60,928 bases of DNA from Ruminococcus sp. (GCA_022510955.1 JAFLSM010000002.1:1-60928), one strand, 5' to 3'. Positions 17,344-27,285 are shown, counted from the first letter of the stretch. A program made the numbers and translations. Notes: a model not told the origin generated them from the sequence alone.

Positions 17344-20220
17344 TTATTCATCCTTACCGCAGCACTTCTTATACTTTTTACCGCTGCCGCATGGACAAGG
17401 ATCATTTCTTCCAACCTTTTTGCCCTTGCGAACGGTTTTATTTGCATTATCAGTACCGTCACCCGAGGTTTGTGTAGGCTGTGCAACCTGCTCACGCTTG
17501 AGAGCCTGCTGAACAGCATTCGGCTGTTGTTGCTGTTCTTCGTTATTGTTATTAAGCACAACCTGATGTGCAGCAGCTGCCGCCTTGGCTGCCGCAGCCT
17601 TTGCAGCCTCGATTGCCTCCTGACGCTTTTGCATTTCATAAACACGCTTTGGCATACGAAGCATAAGCTTGATTGTGTCCTCGTGAATGTTTGCAATCAT
17701 CTCGTCAAACATATCAAAGCCTTCAAGACGGTATTCAACAACAGGGTCATGCTGACCGTATGAGCGAAGCCTGATACCTGCCTTGAGCTGTTCCATATTG
17801 TCGATATGATCCATCCAGTGGGTATCAACGCTCTTGAGCAGATAAACACGCTCCATCTCACGCATTGTTTCCTCAGGAAGAAGCTCTTCGTTCTCTCTAT
17901 AAATTTCGAGGGCATCGTCAATGATCATCTGCTTGATTTCGTCAGCTTCCATATCCTCAAGCTCATCCAAATCAAAGTCATATTTGCTGTTGTCACGAAT
18001 AATCCACTCGTCATAGTAATCTTTAAGGCTCTGGAAGTTCCAGTTTTCCCTTGAACCGTCAGGCAGATACTGCTTTACTGAAAGGTCGATTGTGCTGTCA
18101 AGCATTTTAAGCACGGAATCGTGAACATTTTCTCCGTTAAGCACCTTGTCACGCTGTTCGTAGATGATTTCACGCTGTTTATTCATAACATCATCATACT
18201 GCAATACATCCTTACGAATACCAAAGTTACGAAGCTCAACCTTTTCCTGTGAACCCTCAATGATATTTGAAAGCATTTTGTTTTCGATTGGTGTGTCCTC
18301 GTCAACATTCATACGATCCATCATCATCTTCATTCGATCACCGCCGAACAAACGCATAAGATCGTCCTCAGTTGAAAGGAAGAAACGGCTCACACCCGGG
18401 TCGCCCTGACGACCTGCACGGCCACGAAGCTGGTTATCAATTCGGCGTGACTCGTGACGCTCTGTACCAATAATAAACAAACCGCCTGCCTGTCTTACAG
18501 CCTCAGCCTCGTCCTTGATTTCTTCTTTATATTTTTCGTTAAGCTCTGCATAAAGCTTTCTTGCATTAAGAATTTCTTCGTTGTCGGTTTCAGCATGACC
18601 TGTTGCCTCTTCAATAAGCTCCTCAGGCACATTCTGCTTACGCATTGACGCCTTTGCCAAAAAGTCTGCGTTACCGCCGAGAATAATATCAGTACCACGA
18701 CCTGCCATATTTGTTGCGATTGTTACGGCACCCAGCTTACCTGCCTGTGCAACAATCTCAGCCTCTTTGTCGTGCTGTTTTGCATTGAGAACATTGTGCT
18801 TTACGCCTTTGCGCTTAAGCATTTTTGAAAGAAGCTCCGATTTTTCGATTGAAATTGTTCCGACCAGCACCGGCTGACCCTTTTCGTGAGCCTCAACGAT
18901 TGTATCAATTACGGCGTTGAACTTGCCGTTTTCTGTCTTATAAATTGAGTCAGGCAAATCCTTACGCTGAACAGGCTTATTTGTAGGAATTTCAACAACA
19001 TCAAGCTTATAAATCTCCTGAAATTCCTCTGCCTCTGTCTGTGCTGTACCTGTCATACCCGAAAGCTTCTTGTACAAACGGAAGTAGTTCTGGAAAGTGA
19101 TTGTTGCAAGTGTTTTGCTTTCGCTCTGTACCTTTACTCCCTCTTTTGCCTCAATAGCCTGGTGCAAGCCCTCGTTAAAGCGTCTGCCGTACATCAGACG
19201 ACCTGTAAATTCGTCGACGATGATTACCTCGCCGTCCTTAACTACATAGTCAACATCAAGCTTCATAACGCCGTTAGCCTTTAAAGCCTGATTTACATGA
19301 TGTTGAATTGTAAGGTTTTCAGGGTCTGTAAGGTTTTCAATTCCAAAGTATTCCTCTGCCTTTTTTACACCGCTTTGTGTAAGTGTGGCAGTCTTTTGCT
19401 TTTCATCAACAACATAGTCAATGCCGTTTTCTGCATAGTATTCATCCATATCGTCCTTTGCGTCAAGCTCGGCAAAACGCTGAATTTTGAGAGTTTTTGC
19501 AAAGCTGTCAGCCTTTTGATAGAGGTCTGTTGACTTGTCGCCCTTACCCGAAATGATAAGAGGAGTTCTTGCCTCATCTATGAGGATTGAGTCAACCTCA
19601 TCCACGATTGCAAAAGCATGCGGACGTTGAACCTTTTGCTCCTTGTAAACAACCATATTGTCACGAAGGTAGTCAAAGCCAAGTTCGTTGTTTGTTCCGT
19701 ATGTAATGTCTGCGGCATAAGCTGACTTGCGTTCGTTATTTGGAAGATCGTGTGTAATAAGACCAACAGTAAGTCCAAGATATCTGTAAAGCTTACCCAT
19801 CCACTCGGAGTCACGGCGAGCAAGGTAGTCATTGACAGTAACAACATGAACGCCCTCGCCTGTGAGTGCATTTAGGTATGCAGGGAGAGTAGCCACCAAG
19901 GTTTTACCTTCACCTGTTCTCATTTCTGCAATTCTGCCCTGATGAAGAACAATACCGCCGATTACCTGCACGGGGAAGTGCTTCATACCAAGCACACGCC
20001 AGCTTGCCTCACGGCAGGTTGCAAATGCCTCAGGCAAAATATCATCGGTAGTTTCACCATTTGCAAGACGCTCCTTGAGCAGAGTTGTCTGGTTTTTAAG
20101 TTCTGCTTCGCTCATCTGAGCATATTTATCTTCAAGGGCAATTACCTTGTCGCAAATCGGTTTAATTCGCTTTACTTCTTTTTTGCTGTAATTGCCAAAA
20201 ATTGATTTTAAAAATTTCAT
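17344..20220 (-). CDS. secA: Preprotein translocase ATPase SecA
   Basis: Motor ATPase that drives preproteins through SecYEG. With the start at 20220 ([25 protein letters not shown] site just upstream) it is 958 residues. Walker A appears as [11 protein letters not shown] and the DEAD-like box as [13 protein letters not shown]; helicase motif [10 protein letters not shown] and [13 protein letters not shown] are intact. Near the C-terminus an Ala/Gln/Asn-rich linker precedes the zinc-binding tail [19 protein letters not shown], which binds SecB or phospholipids in relatives. Upstream on the same strand is a PBP gene separated by an F1 repeat, so secA may have its own transcription. Confidence 0.98.
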   Translation of the reverse strand: MKFLKSIFGNYSKKEVKRIKPICDKVIALEDKYAQMSEAELKNQTTLLKERLANGETTDDILPEAFATCREASWRVLGMKHFPVQVIGGIVLHQGRIAEMRTGEGKTLVATLPAYLNALTGEGVHVVTVNDYLARRDSEWMGKLYRYLGLTVGLITHDLPNNERKSAYAADITYGTNNELGFDYLRDNMVVYKEQKVQRPHAFAIVDEVDSILIDEARTPLIISGKGDKSTDLYQKADSFAKTLKIQRFAELDAKDDMDEYYAENGIDYVVDEKQKTATLTQSGVKKAEEYFGIENLTDPENLTIQHHVNQALKANGVMKLDVDYVVKDGEVIIVDEFTGRLMYGRRFNEGLHQAIEAKEGVKVQSESKTLATITFQNYFRLYKKLSGMTGTAQTEAEEFQEIYKLDVVEIPTNKPVQRKDLPDSIYKTENGKFNAVIDTIVEAHEKGQPVLVGTISIEKSELLSKMLKRKGVKHNVLNAKQHDKEAEIVAQAGKLGAVTIATNMAGRGTDIILGGNADFLAKASMRKQNVPEELIEEATGHAETDNEEILNARKLYAELNEKYKEEIKDEAEAVRQAGGLFIIGTERHESRRIDNQLRGRAGRQGDPGVSRFFLSTEDDLMRLFGGDRMKMMMDRMNVDEDTPIENKMLSNIIEGSQEKVELRNFGIRKDVLQYDDVMNKQREIIYEQRDKVLNGENVHDSVLKMLDSTIDLSVKQYLPDGSRENWNFQSLKDYYDEWIIRDNSKYDFDLDELEDMEADEIKQMIIDDALEIYRENEELLPEETMREMERVYLLKSVDTHWMDHIDNMEQLKAGIRLRSYGQHDPVVEYRLEGFDMFDEMIANIHEDTIKLMLRMPKRVYEMQKRQEAIEAAKAAAAKAAAAAHQVVLNNNNEEQQQQPNAVQQALKREQVAQPTQTSGDGTDNANKTVRKGKKVGRNDPCPCGSGKKYKKCCGKDE

Positions 20221-20228
20221 TAAAATTT

Positions 20229-20456
20229 CTCCTTTTTTTCGACGCTCCATAAGTTAGTTTTAATATGTAACCATAGTATCCCGAAGATTAACTTCGATTG
20301 TCATGTAAACATCATAACTCACTACTTATAATTTGTAATAATTTATAAGTGTTTTATTAGAGAGTAATCAAAGCGGTCACTACCGCACAGCAGGAGTAAA
20401 TCTTCGGAACACTGCATTTTAATTTATATTAGGTTTATGAAGCGTTATAAAAAATT
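20229..20456. repeat. F1 palindromic repeat, full-length unit
   Basis: A complete unit between secA and the PBP gene. It starts TTTTTTCGACGCTCCATAAG and ends GGTTTATGAAGCGTTATAAAAA, with arms ATATGTAACCATAG-TCCCGAAG on the left and CTTCGGAACACTGCA on the right. The GCGGTCACTACCGC hairpin lies near 20374. Confidence 0.88.
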
Positions 20457-20464
20457 GTTATTTA

Positions 20465-21850
20465 TTAATTGTAAAGTTCGCTCGCCTGTATCATTGCCGC
20501 CTGAGCCACTGGAGCGGCATACTCAGAACCAAAACCTGTATCCTGAACAACGCAGGCAAATGCAAGCGGACAATTCTCGTCCTGAGAGTAACCCACAATC
20601 CACGCATTCGGATTTTTGTTTTCAACCTCGGCTGTACCTGTTTTTGCACAAATACTTAATCCGCCGTATTGATTGTCACCGTAATAATCCGTAATTGTGT
20701 ATCGCATAATATCTCCAAGCTTGCTTGCTGTATCTGGGTTAAACATTTCACGGTCTTTGCTTGATGTGCTTATGCCGATTGCTTTGAGCAAATCGTCCGC
20801 ACCGCCCTTGACAAGAGTCGGCTTTATAGGTGTGCCTCCGTTTGCTATTGCACCGCACATAATTGCCATCTGCATAGGATTTACCTTGTCATTATACTGT
20901 CCAACACCTGACCATGCAAGCTGATTTTTATTAGCGCCCTCAACATTGTATGAGCCTTTGGCTGTTTTTACACCGTCAACATCAAAGCTTTCGTTGATGC
21001 CGATTTTCTCGGCTGTTTCAGTCATAATATCCGAACCAAGCTCGACTGCGAGCTCGGCAAACACCACATTGCAGGAATGTGCAAATGCCTGCTCAAAATT
21101 GATTGTTCCGTGAGATTCAACGCAGGTGATATCACTGCCGCCGATTTCCTCACTGCCTGTGCAGTGCCATGTGCGCTCATAAATATCCGAAATGTTTTCG
21201 ATTGCGGCAGCTGATGTGACAATTTTGAAGATTGAACCCGGCGTATATGTGGACGAAAGAACATTGTCAAGGTACACACCCTCGTATTCATCCTCATTGT
21301 CCTCCGTAATTTCAGGCGGAGCCTGGGGGTCATAGGCAAATGTGCTGACAGAACAGATTACATCGCCAGTTTTGTAGTTATATATAACGCAGGCGCCCTG
21401 TGTGTTGTAGCTTTTCAAAACATCATATGCTGCGGCACAGGTTGCTGCATCAACAGTCAAAGTTATATCATTTTTTGACTGCAACGACTGGGGCATATTA
21501 AGACCCCATATCAAACTGTAGCCCGTAAGCTCAGAGCGATACATACTTTGTGCAGCCGTTGAAATATTAAGAGAATTGTCACCCACAACATGAAGCAGTG
21601 ATTTTCTCACGCTTTCGCTTTCATTATAAACACGCTCGCCGTCAACAGTCTGTGCAAGCACAACGCCATTGCGGTCATAGATTGCTCCTGCGTGTGACAA
21701 ACCTCCGCTGCCTGCTATGTGAGCATTAAAAGGCTGAGACGCCCAATCGTCGGCGTTTGTTACAAGTTGAAAAGTCAAATAGCCCATACCGCCGATAAAC
21801 GCAACGGTAAGCACAAAAATCATTGTACTTCGTCTCAATATCCTCTTCAC
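20465..21850 (-). CDS. Class B penicillin-binding protein (transpeptidase)
   Basis: A 461-residue membrane-anchored D,D-transpeptidase, similar in size and plan to PbpA-type proteins. One membrane helix (about 9-30) precedes a short N-terminal domain and the penicillin-binding domain. The three catalytic motifs are visible: SxxK at Ser206-Lys209 (GSIFKI), SxN at 259-261 (SCN) and KTG at 402-404 (AKTGTAE). It cross-links peptidoglycan outside the membrane. It starts with GTG after an AAGGAGG site. The gene upstream on the same strand is an FHA-FtsW protein, the expected glycan polymerase partner, but two F1 units separate them. Confidence 0.92.
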   Translation of the reverse strand: MKRILRRSTMIFVLTVAFIGGMGYLTFQLVTNADDWASQPFNAHIAGSGGLSHAGAIYDRNGVVLAQTVDGERVYNESESVRKSLLHVVGDNSLNISTAAQSMYRSELTGYSLIWGLNMPQSLQSKNDITLTVDAATCAAAYDVLKSYNTQGACVIYNYKTGDVICSVSTFAYDPQAPPEITEDNEDEYEGVYLDNVLSSTYTPGSIFKIVTSAAAIENISDIYERTWHCTGSEEIGGSDITCVESHGTINFEQAFAHSCNVVFAELAVELGSDIMTETAEKIGINESFDVDGVKTAKGSYNVEGANKNQLAWSGVGQYNDKVNPMQMAIMCGAIANGGTPIKPTLVKGGADDLLKAIGISTSSKDREMFNPDTASKLGDIMRYTITDYYGDNQYGGLSICAKTGTAEVENKNPNAWIVGYSQDENCPLAFACVVQDTGFGSEYAAPVAQAAMIQASELYN

Positions 21851-21865
21851 AAAAACGCCTCCTTT

Positions 21866-22232
21866 TATTTTTTGTCCGCTATATAAGTTTAATGTAAATT
21901 ATAATGCAGTGTCCCGAAATTTAAACTTCGGTTTTATTGCGAACTTCCATTTTATATCTATTCTATAATTCAGATATAACAGCGACCACTGTCGCCCCGA
22001 AATTCAAACTTCTATTATATTGTAAACTTCATTTTTATGTCCGCTTCAGAAGTTTGATTTATTATGTAACCATTGCGACACGAAGATTTACTTCTGTTGT
22101 TTGGTTAACATCATAATTCACTATTTAAAATTTGTAATTATCTATGGATATTTTATTAGTAAGCAATCAAAGCGACCACTGTCGCCCCGAAACTAAGACA
22201 TCAGTTATACGGTAAATCTCATTAATTTCTCA
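21866..22232. repeat. F1 palindromic repeats, two units
   Basis: Two successive units fill the gap between the PBP and FtsW genes. Unit one starts TTTTTGTCCGCTATATAAG; unit two starts at about 22035 with TTTATGTCCGCTTCAGAAG. Each contains a GCGACCACTGTCGCC hairpin followed by a CCGAAA arm. Confidence 0.85.
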
Positions 22233-22249
22233 TTATTAATTGATAATTG

Positions 22250-23926
22250 TTATCTCTTATGTGCATATGTTCTTTCGTCTGCCGCTTTTATAAAGGAAAT
22301 AAGTCCCCAGCATGACAAAATACTTGAACCACCGCATGAAATAAATGGAAATGTTACGCCTGTAAGCGGAAGAACATCAGTTGCACCGAAAATATTTAAA
22401 GACAACTGAATTACCAACAAACCTGCCGCACAGCAAGCTGAAATCGAATAGAATGTACTTCTGCTGCGGGTTGTAATTGCACGGGCATAGAAGAACAGCA
22501 AACCGACTGCAAGTGCAAGTGTTATTGAAACAATAACGCCCATTTCCTCTGAAACCAATCCGAACACAAGGTCGCTTTCAGATGCACCTACCTGCTTTAG
22601 ATAGCCGTTGCCGATACCTACGCCGAAAAGGCCTCCGCTTGCAATGTAGGTTAATACTCTTGCCTGCTGATATCCGAGGTTGTCCTGAGTATGCTCCCAA
22701 ACATGACCCCATCCACTGAAGCGTTCAGCAACATATGCCTTAAACTTAAGCACGATTGTCACGCCGAAAATTGCCGCTGCAACAGCAAGTATGATTGTTT
22801 TAAAATCACCCGAACGCATAAATGAAACAAGCAAAAATGTAAGGAAAAATATGAGTGCTGTACCAAAGTCGCCCATAATTGCAAGCAAGCCTACACACAT
22901 TGCAGAAAATATAATAAACTCAATAAGATTTTTATTTGTTTGCAATTTATCAAGCGCACTCGCACCTATGAAAATGTATATTATCTTAACAAGCTCGGAC
23001 GGCTGAACAGAAATCGGGCCAATATAAATCCAGTTTGCCGCACCGTTTGTTACCCTGCCGAATACAATACTCAAAAGCAAAAGCCCCAAAGCCACAACCA
23101 TCATCGGTCGACGCAGTTTATTGACCTTATCAGGGTCTTCAATCAATCTTATAATAATGCAGAAAAGAACCATACCTGCCACAGCCGCAATAAGCTGAAC
23201 ATAGGCCATTCGTTCCTCCTGCCTGATAAGCAACATAATTCCCACGCCTGAAAGGAAGAGGGCAAGTGCCTCAAGCTCAAAATTTATTCGTTTAAGCACA
23301 AAATATGACACAAAAAAGAACACCCATTCAACAGCCGCAAAAACTCCAAACAGCATTAGCGGAGATGTCATATTCGTACCGTCATTCCAGAACATTGCCT
23401 CCACGCACATAAAGAAGTGGAAGATTGTAACCAACAGCATAAGCTTCCATGACTTAATTGCAGGCTTGTCACTTACACGAGAGAAAAACCAACTTGCACG
23501 CAGAGTTTCCTTAAACTCATCGCCTCGTCTGAACACAAAATCCGAATTTCCTACGCTGATAACATCATCCAAAAGCACCTGTGTGCGTTTATTAGCAGGC
23601 TTATCATTAACATATGTACCGCTTTTTGAGCCTGTGTCGGTTACAAACCACCCCTCTTTACGACGGAGTAAAACACAGTGATTGCGAGATACGGCAGGGT
23701 CATTAACAACAATATCATTTGCTTTGCTTCTGCCGATTGAGTTTTCCCAAAACAGCACAGGCAATTTTTCGCCTGTTTGGGCATTATAAAGAGTTACAAG
23801 CGGTTTTTCGGGACGACGACGGCGACGCATTGCAGCGTAACACTGATATACAATAATGACTGCATACACAGGCAAAATCATTCTCAATGCGACAACGCCG
23901 ATATCAAAAATGATTGAAAAATCCAT
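22250..23926 (-). CDS. FtsW/RodA/SpoVE-family glycan polymerase with N-terminal FHA domain
   Basis: 558 residues. A membrane helix at about 8-28 is followed by a cytoplasmic FHA domain (about 43-133) with the phosphothreonine-binding residues in place: Gly65-Arg66, Ser80-Arg81-Asn82-His83 and Asn107. The rest is a SEDS-family domain of about ten helices, with late motifs such as SGGLFGVGIGNG and a C-terminal PFISCGGSS loop, both characteristic. SEDS proteins polymerise peptidoglycan glycan strands with a class B PBP partner, here probably the next gene. In actinobacteria FHA, RodA and PbpA are separate neighbours; here FHA and SEDS are one chain, suggesting direct control by Ser/Thr phosphorylation. 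An F1 repeat ends 2 bp before the start codon. Confidence 0.92.
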   Translation of the reverse strand: MDFSIIFDIGVVALRMILPVYAVIIVYQCYAAMRRRRRPEKPLVTLYNAQTGEKLPVLFWENSIGRSKANDIVVNDPAVSRNHCVLLRRKEGWFVTDTGSKSGTYVNDKPANKRTQVLLDDVISVGNSDFVFRRGDEFKETLRASWFFSRVSDKPAIKSWKLMLLVTIFHFFMCVEAMFWNDGTNMTSPLMLFGVFAAVEWVFFFVSYFVLKRINFELEALALFLSGVGIMLLIRQEERMAYVQLIAAVAGMVLFCIIIRLIEDPDKVNKLRRPMMVVALGLLLLSIVFGRVTNGAANWIYIGPISVQPSELVKIIYIFIGASALDKLQTNKNLIEFIIFSAMCVGLLAIMGDFGTALIFFLTFLLVSFMRSGDFKTIILAVAAAIFGVTIVLKFKAYVAERFSGWGHVWEHTQDNLGYQQARVLTYIASGGLFGVGIGNGYLKQVGASESDLVFGLVSEEMGVIVSITLALAVGLLFFYARAITTRSRSTFYSISACCAAGLLVIQLSLNIFGATDVLPLTGVTFPFISCGGSSILSCWGLISFIKAADERTYAHKR

Positions 23927-23928
23927 TG

Positions 23929-24118
23929 TTTTTTACTACGCTCCATAAGTTTATTTTTTACTACGCTACATAAGTTTGATTTTTTATGTAACCTTTAAGA
24001 CCCGAAGATAAACTTCTATTGTATGGTAAAGTTCATAATTTAATATCAAAGTTTGGATAGTGATTATGGATTGTCACACAACAGCGTAAGTACTTCTTCG
24101 GTTGTTTGTTACATTTTT
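23929..24118. repeat. F1 palindromic repeat abutting the ftsW-like gene start
   Basis: The F1 end is duplicated (TTTTTTACTACGCTCCATAAG, then TTTTTTACTACGCTACATAAG), followed by the arm TATGTAACC-CCCGAAG, the apex GTTTGGATAGTGATTATGG and an imperfect second arm. Read toward the FtsW-like gene, the end contains GGAG 14 nt before the start codon; no better ribosome-binding site is visible. Confidence 0.85.
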
Positions 24119-24260
24119 TAAATCACTATCAAATGATTTTATTTTTCATTATAATTCGTATAATTTGTTAAATCGCCGTTTTTTTGCATAATTATAATAA
24201 TTTTATAAATAATTACAATTATACAAATTTAATAATAATCCAAAATGGTCAAAATGTCAA
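24119..24260. other. AT-rich spacer
   Basis: Very AT-rich sequence between an F1 repeat and the tandem F3 units. It probably contains the start of whatever transcript carries the F3 units, but I cannot place a convincing promoter. Confidence 0.4.
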
Positions 24261-24448
24261 GCAGCCAGTGGGCTGCACCTATCCGAGCAGATAGAATGTA
24301 TTTTTATAAAAAACTTTAGCGCCCGACCGTTATGTACGAGCAATTTCTTATACAGTGAAAAAAACAGCCAGTGGGCTGCACAATTCCGGGCAGATAGCAG
24401 CATATGTAAACACCATTTTGTGCCCGACTGCAAAGTACGAGCAAATTC
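24261..24448 (+). repeat. F3: tandem pair of about 103-nt structured units
   Basis: Two direct copies (24261-24347 and 24365-24448) share four conserved blocks separated by variable sequence: CAGCCAGTGGGCTGCAC, TCCG(A/G)GCAGATAG, GCCCGAC and GTACGAGCAA. The first block is a hairpin (CAGCC, loop AGTG, GGCTG). In unit two CGGGCA pairs with TGCCCG to form a second stem; unit one has a single mismatch there. Conserved blocks in an AT-rich background suggest a structured RNA or a protein-binding array. It ends about 65 nt before the small gene at 24515. I do not recognise a known RNA family. Confidence 0.7.
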
Positions 24449-24514
24449 CTAAAAAGTAATAATAAAATAAAAATCACCGTCAATACTAATAAAAAGTAAT
24501 ACTGAGGTGATTAT

Positions 24515-24799
24515 ATGAAAAGATATAAACCAACATACAAAGCACCAAAGCCATATGCTCAAAGACAACGTTTTTTGCACAAGCGTCGCAGAACCAAGGT
24601 GGCAACCCCTGCAACCGATGACTTTGACAACTTTGTTAACAGTGATGTTGATGATGATATGGAGCTGAACTCCTGCTCAATGTACGACTGCACAGGACTG
24701 ATTCCTGCCGCACTTCAAAACCGTGCAGAGGCAGAGGCATACGAAAGTCTGTATCCGTACATCGCACCTGCCACAGGTGATGGTGGAAATGCCGAATAA
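24515..24799 (+). CDS. Hypothetical protein, basic N-terminus and acidic C-terminus
   Basis: 94 residues, not recognised. The first 35 residues are rich in Lys, Arg, Tyr and Pro (for example KRYKPTYKAPKPYAQRQRF), then an acidic stretch (DDFDNFVNSDVDDDMEL) and a C-terminal part with two Cys. No signal peptide or membrane helix. A GAGGTGA site precedes the ATG. It lies downstream of the F3 tandem units and converges on the acyl-CoA synthetase gene, whose stop is 12 bp away. Its base composition is ordinary for a coding region here, which supports it being real. Confidence 0.65.
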   Translation: MKRYKPTYKAPKPYAQRQRFLHKRRRTKVATPATDDFDNFVNSDVDDDMELNSCSMYDCTGLIPAALQNRAEAEAYESLYPYIAPATGDGGNAE

Positions 24800-24810
24800 C
24801 ACAGTCAGCC

Positions 24811-26460
24811 TTAGTTCTCGCTTGTGTTTCTGAGTTCAACTCGTCGGATTTTTCCGCTGATAGTCTTTGGGAATTCTTCCACAATTTCAAGGTATTGAAT
24901 AGCCTTGTAAGAAGCCATTCTCTTATTGCAGAATGCACGAATATCATTTTCGGTGTTCTTGTCATAATATGTACCGTCAACCATCTTGACAATCGCCTTG
25001 ATTGCCTGACCTCTGTCCTTGTCAGGAACACCGATTACCACACATTCAAGCACCTTCGGATACTGCATAATGACATTTTCAATTTCAAAAGGACCAACTC
25101 TGAAGCCTCTTGTTTTGATAACATCATCTATTCTGCCTACATACCAATAGAAGCCTTCTTCATCCATATAGGCAGTGTCGCCTGTGTGGTAAATTCCGTT
25201 TCTCCAGACTTTTTTGTACATTTCTTCGGCATTTGTACCATAGTATGACATAAACACACCAAAGATCTTTTTTCCGTCACGAGGAAAAATTACAATTTCT
25301 CCCGTTTCTCCCTGTTTGACTTCCTTGTCGTCACTGTCAACAAGACGAACATCAAAAAGCGGTGTAGGCTTGCCCATTGAGCCTGCCTTATACACGGTGC
25401 CCATATTTGCAATCACAGGAAGAACCTCAGTCTGACCAAATCCCTCGCTAATGCGAATACCTGTCTGCTCAAAAATTCTATCGTAAACCTCAATGTTCAG
25501 AGCTTCGCCTGCCGTGCTGAAATGCTCAAGAGCACTGAGGTCATATTTTTTCATATTTTTCTTTGCAAAATATCTGAATACAGTCGGCGGTGCACAAAAC
25601 GAAGTAACGCCGTATTTTTCAATTATTTTAAGTAGCTTTGACGGCGAAAAGTTGTCAAAATCATAAACCATAACCGCACATCCGCAAAGCCACTGTCCAT
25701 AGATTTTGCCCCAAGACGCCTTTGCCCAACCTGTTTCGGAAACAGTCAAATGAAGTCCCTTTTCCTTAACACGCTGCCAATGCTTTGCCGTGAGGGTGTG
25801 TCCGATTGTGTAAGCGTGGTTATGCTCAACCGCCTTCGGATATCCTGTTGTGCCTGAGGTGAAGTATATTATCATCGGCTCTTCTGCCTTTGTGTCAACT
25901 CGCTCAAGCTCGTCAGACGCAAGTTCAACCTCATTGGTAAAATCAACTGTGCCGAATATTTTGCTCCTTGGCACAAAAATAGTTTCAAGTGTGTTCGGCT
26001 GTGACTTGACCGCAAGCAAATCGTCGACTGTTGTGCCGTCAGGGGTGCATACAGCCGCCTTAATGTCGGCAGTTTTAACACGGTAGTTTATATCGCTTTG
26101 AGTAAGCAGGTGTGTTGCAGGAATTATTACCGCACCCAGCTTATGCAGTGCAGGTGCAACATACCAATACTCATAATTTCTCTTTAATATAACAAGCACC
26201 TTGTCACCCTTTTTGATGCCGTGCTTTTTGAAAACATTTGCAGCCTTGTTGCTCAGTCTGCTTATATCAGCAAAGGTAAATCGCTTTTCTTCGTGTTCAG
26301 GATTTGTCCAAACAACGGCTGTGTCATCGGGTGCAAGCTCAGCCATTTTGTCAACTACATCATATCCAAAGTTGTAATTATCATCATAAACAGGTTCAAA
26401 CACTGTAAGGTTGCCGTCTTTGTCAAATTCTTCTCTACAAAAGTTTTTATATAATTGCAT
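24811..26460 (-). CDS. Acyl-CoA synthetase (AMP-forming)
   Basis: About 549 residues of the ANL superfamily: activates a carboxylic acid with ATP, then forms the CoA thioester. The P-loop-like A3 motif is YFTSGTTGYPKAVEHNH (about 190-206), A5 is SEGFGQTE, A7/A8 is YHTGDTAYMDEEGFYWYVGR with RTRGFRVGP-type hinge, and the catalytic Lys is in KTISGKIRR near the end. The closest pattern is the medium-chain (ACSM/MACS) branch, but the acid is not determined. The ATG at 26460 follows an AAGGAAG site; a TTG two codons earlier is less likely. Confidence 0.9.
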   Translation of the reverse strand: MQLYKNFCREEFDKDGNLTVFEPVYDDNYNFGYDVVDKMAELAPDDTAVVWTNPEHEEKRFTFADISRLSNKAANVFKKHGIKKGDKVLVILKRNYEYWYVAPALHKLGAVIIPATHLLTQSDINYRVKTADIKAAVCTPDGTTVDDLLAVKSQPNTLETIFVPRSKIFGTVDFTNEVELASDELERVDTKAEEPMIIYFTSGTTGYPKAVEHNHAYTIGHTLTAKHWQRVKEKGLHLTVSETGWAKASWGKIYGQWLCGCAVMVYDFDNFSPSKLLKIIEKYGVTSFCAPPTVFRYFAKKNMKKYDLSALEHFSTAGEALNIEVYDRIFEQTGIRISEGFGQTEVLPVIANMGTVYKAGSMGKPTPLFDVRLVDSDDKEVKQGETGEIVIFPRDGKKIFGVFMSYYGTNAEEMYKKVWRNGIYHTGDTAYMDEEGFYWYVGRIDDVIKTRGFRVGPFEIENVIMQYPKVLECVVIGVPDKDRGQAIKAIVKMVDGTYYDKNTENDIRAFCNKRMASYKAIQYLEIVEEFPKTISGKIRRVELRNTSEN

Positions 26461-26828
26461 ATACAACTTCCTTTATACTAATATATTCTAATATATTCTT
26501 TACATATTGTATAACAAACCAACCGTTTTGTACAGAGTATATGATATAAAATTTATTATAATATTTTTATGCGTTTATCCAAAGAAAGAATATCCTTATC
26601 CAAAAACTGCTTTTATTTACATCACCTATTCATATTATGAATTAATAAACCAATTTATTATATGCACAATAAATTATTTTAGCAATATTTTGCAATATAT
26701 AATAAATATGCTGATTTTTGCTGAAATCCTGTGTTTTTTGATAAATATTGAAATCGTAGAACTCATATATCAAATATTGCTGTTATCGTGTGAAATACTA
26801 CAACAGTACTGTATTTTGTTTGCCGTAC
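26461..26828. other. AT-rich intergenic region without a recognisable gene
   Basis: Upstream region of the acyl-CoA synthetase. It contains a short direct repeat (CTAATATATT twice, near 26480) and otherwise AT-rich sequence. An open frame here has no ribosome-binding site and no coding character. Confidence 0.5.
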
Positions 26829-27096
26829 AACATAAGTTTATCTTCGGATGACATCGGTCGCTTTGATTACACTCTAATAAAACATCTATCTAAAATAGTG
26901 AATTATGATGTTAACCAAACAGCCGAAGTAAATCTTCGTGATACCATGGTTACATATTAAGAAAAACTTATGAAGCGGAGTAAAAAATCTTCGGGATACC
27001 ACGGTTACATATTAAAACAAACTTTTAAAGCGGAGTAAAAAATCTTCGTGATACCACGATTACATATTAAGAAAAAACTTTTGAAGTGTTTTAAAA
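26829..27096. repeat. F1 repeat with three tandem copies of its right arm
   Basis: After a half apex (ATAGTGAATTATGATG) the right arm (AATCTTCG-GATACCA-GGTTACATATTAA ... CTTATGAAGCGGAGTAAAA) appears three times in a row with a period of about 63 bp. The copies differ by a few substitutions, which shows local amplification of the arm. Confidence 0.88.
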
Positions 27097-27159
27097 AACA
27101 TAGTCACAGATTTTAAAAGTTGTAATAGTATGTAATGTAAACGAAAGGAGGCAAATCAA

Positions 27160-27285
27160 ATGTGTAACTTATTCGGTAACGGCAACAACAACTGCTGTAC
27201 TTGGATCATCCTCATCCTCATCGTTCTCAGCTGCTGCGGTAACAACAGCAACAACGATAACGGATGTGGCTGTGGCTGCAACTAA
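27160..27285 (+). CDS. Tiny Cys/Asn-rich hydrophobic protein
   Basis: A 41-residue protein with a GAAAGGAGG site 7 nt before the ATG. It has two Cys pairs flanking a very hydrophobic middle (CCTWIILILIVLSCC) and ends NGCGCGCN. This resembles the small high-cysteine proteins of Clostridia often labelled chorion-class HCB protein 13; that label carries no function. The hydrophobic core suggests membrane association. It has its own terminator at 27329. Confidence 0.7.
   Translation: MCNLFGNGNNNCCTWIILILIVLSCCGNNSNNDNGCGCGCN

Noticed and set aside
24261..24448. F3 tandem units as a CRISPR array or as a type III toxin-antitoxin RNA with the 24515 gene as toxin
   Set aside because: Only two units with variable inner parts and no repeat-spacer layout; the 94-residue protein does not resemble ToxN-type endoribonucleases.
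26507..26851. Open frame of about 114 codons upstream of the acyl-CoA synthetase gene
   Set aside because: No ribosome-binding site, very AT-rich composition, and its end runs into an F1 repeat.
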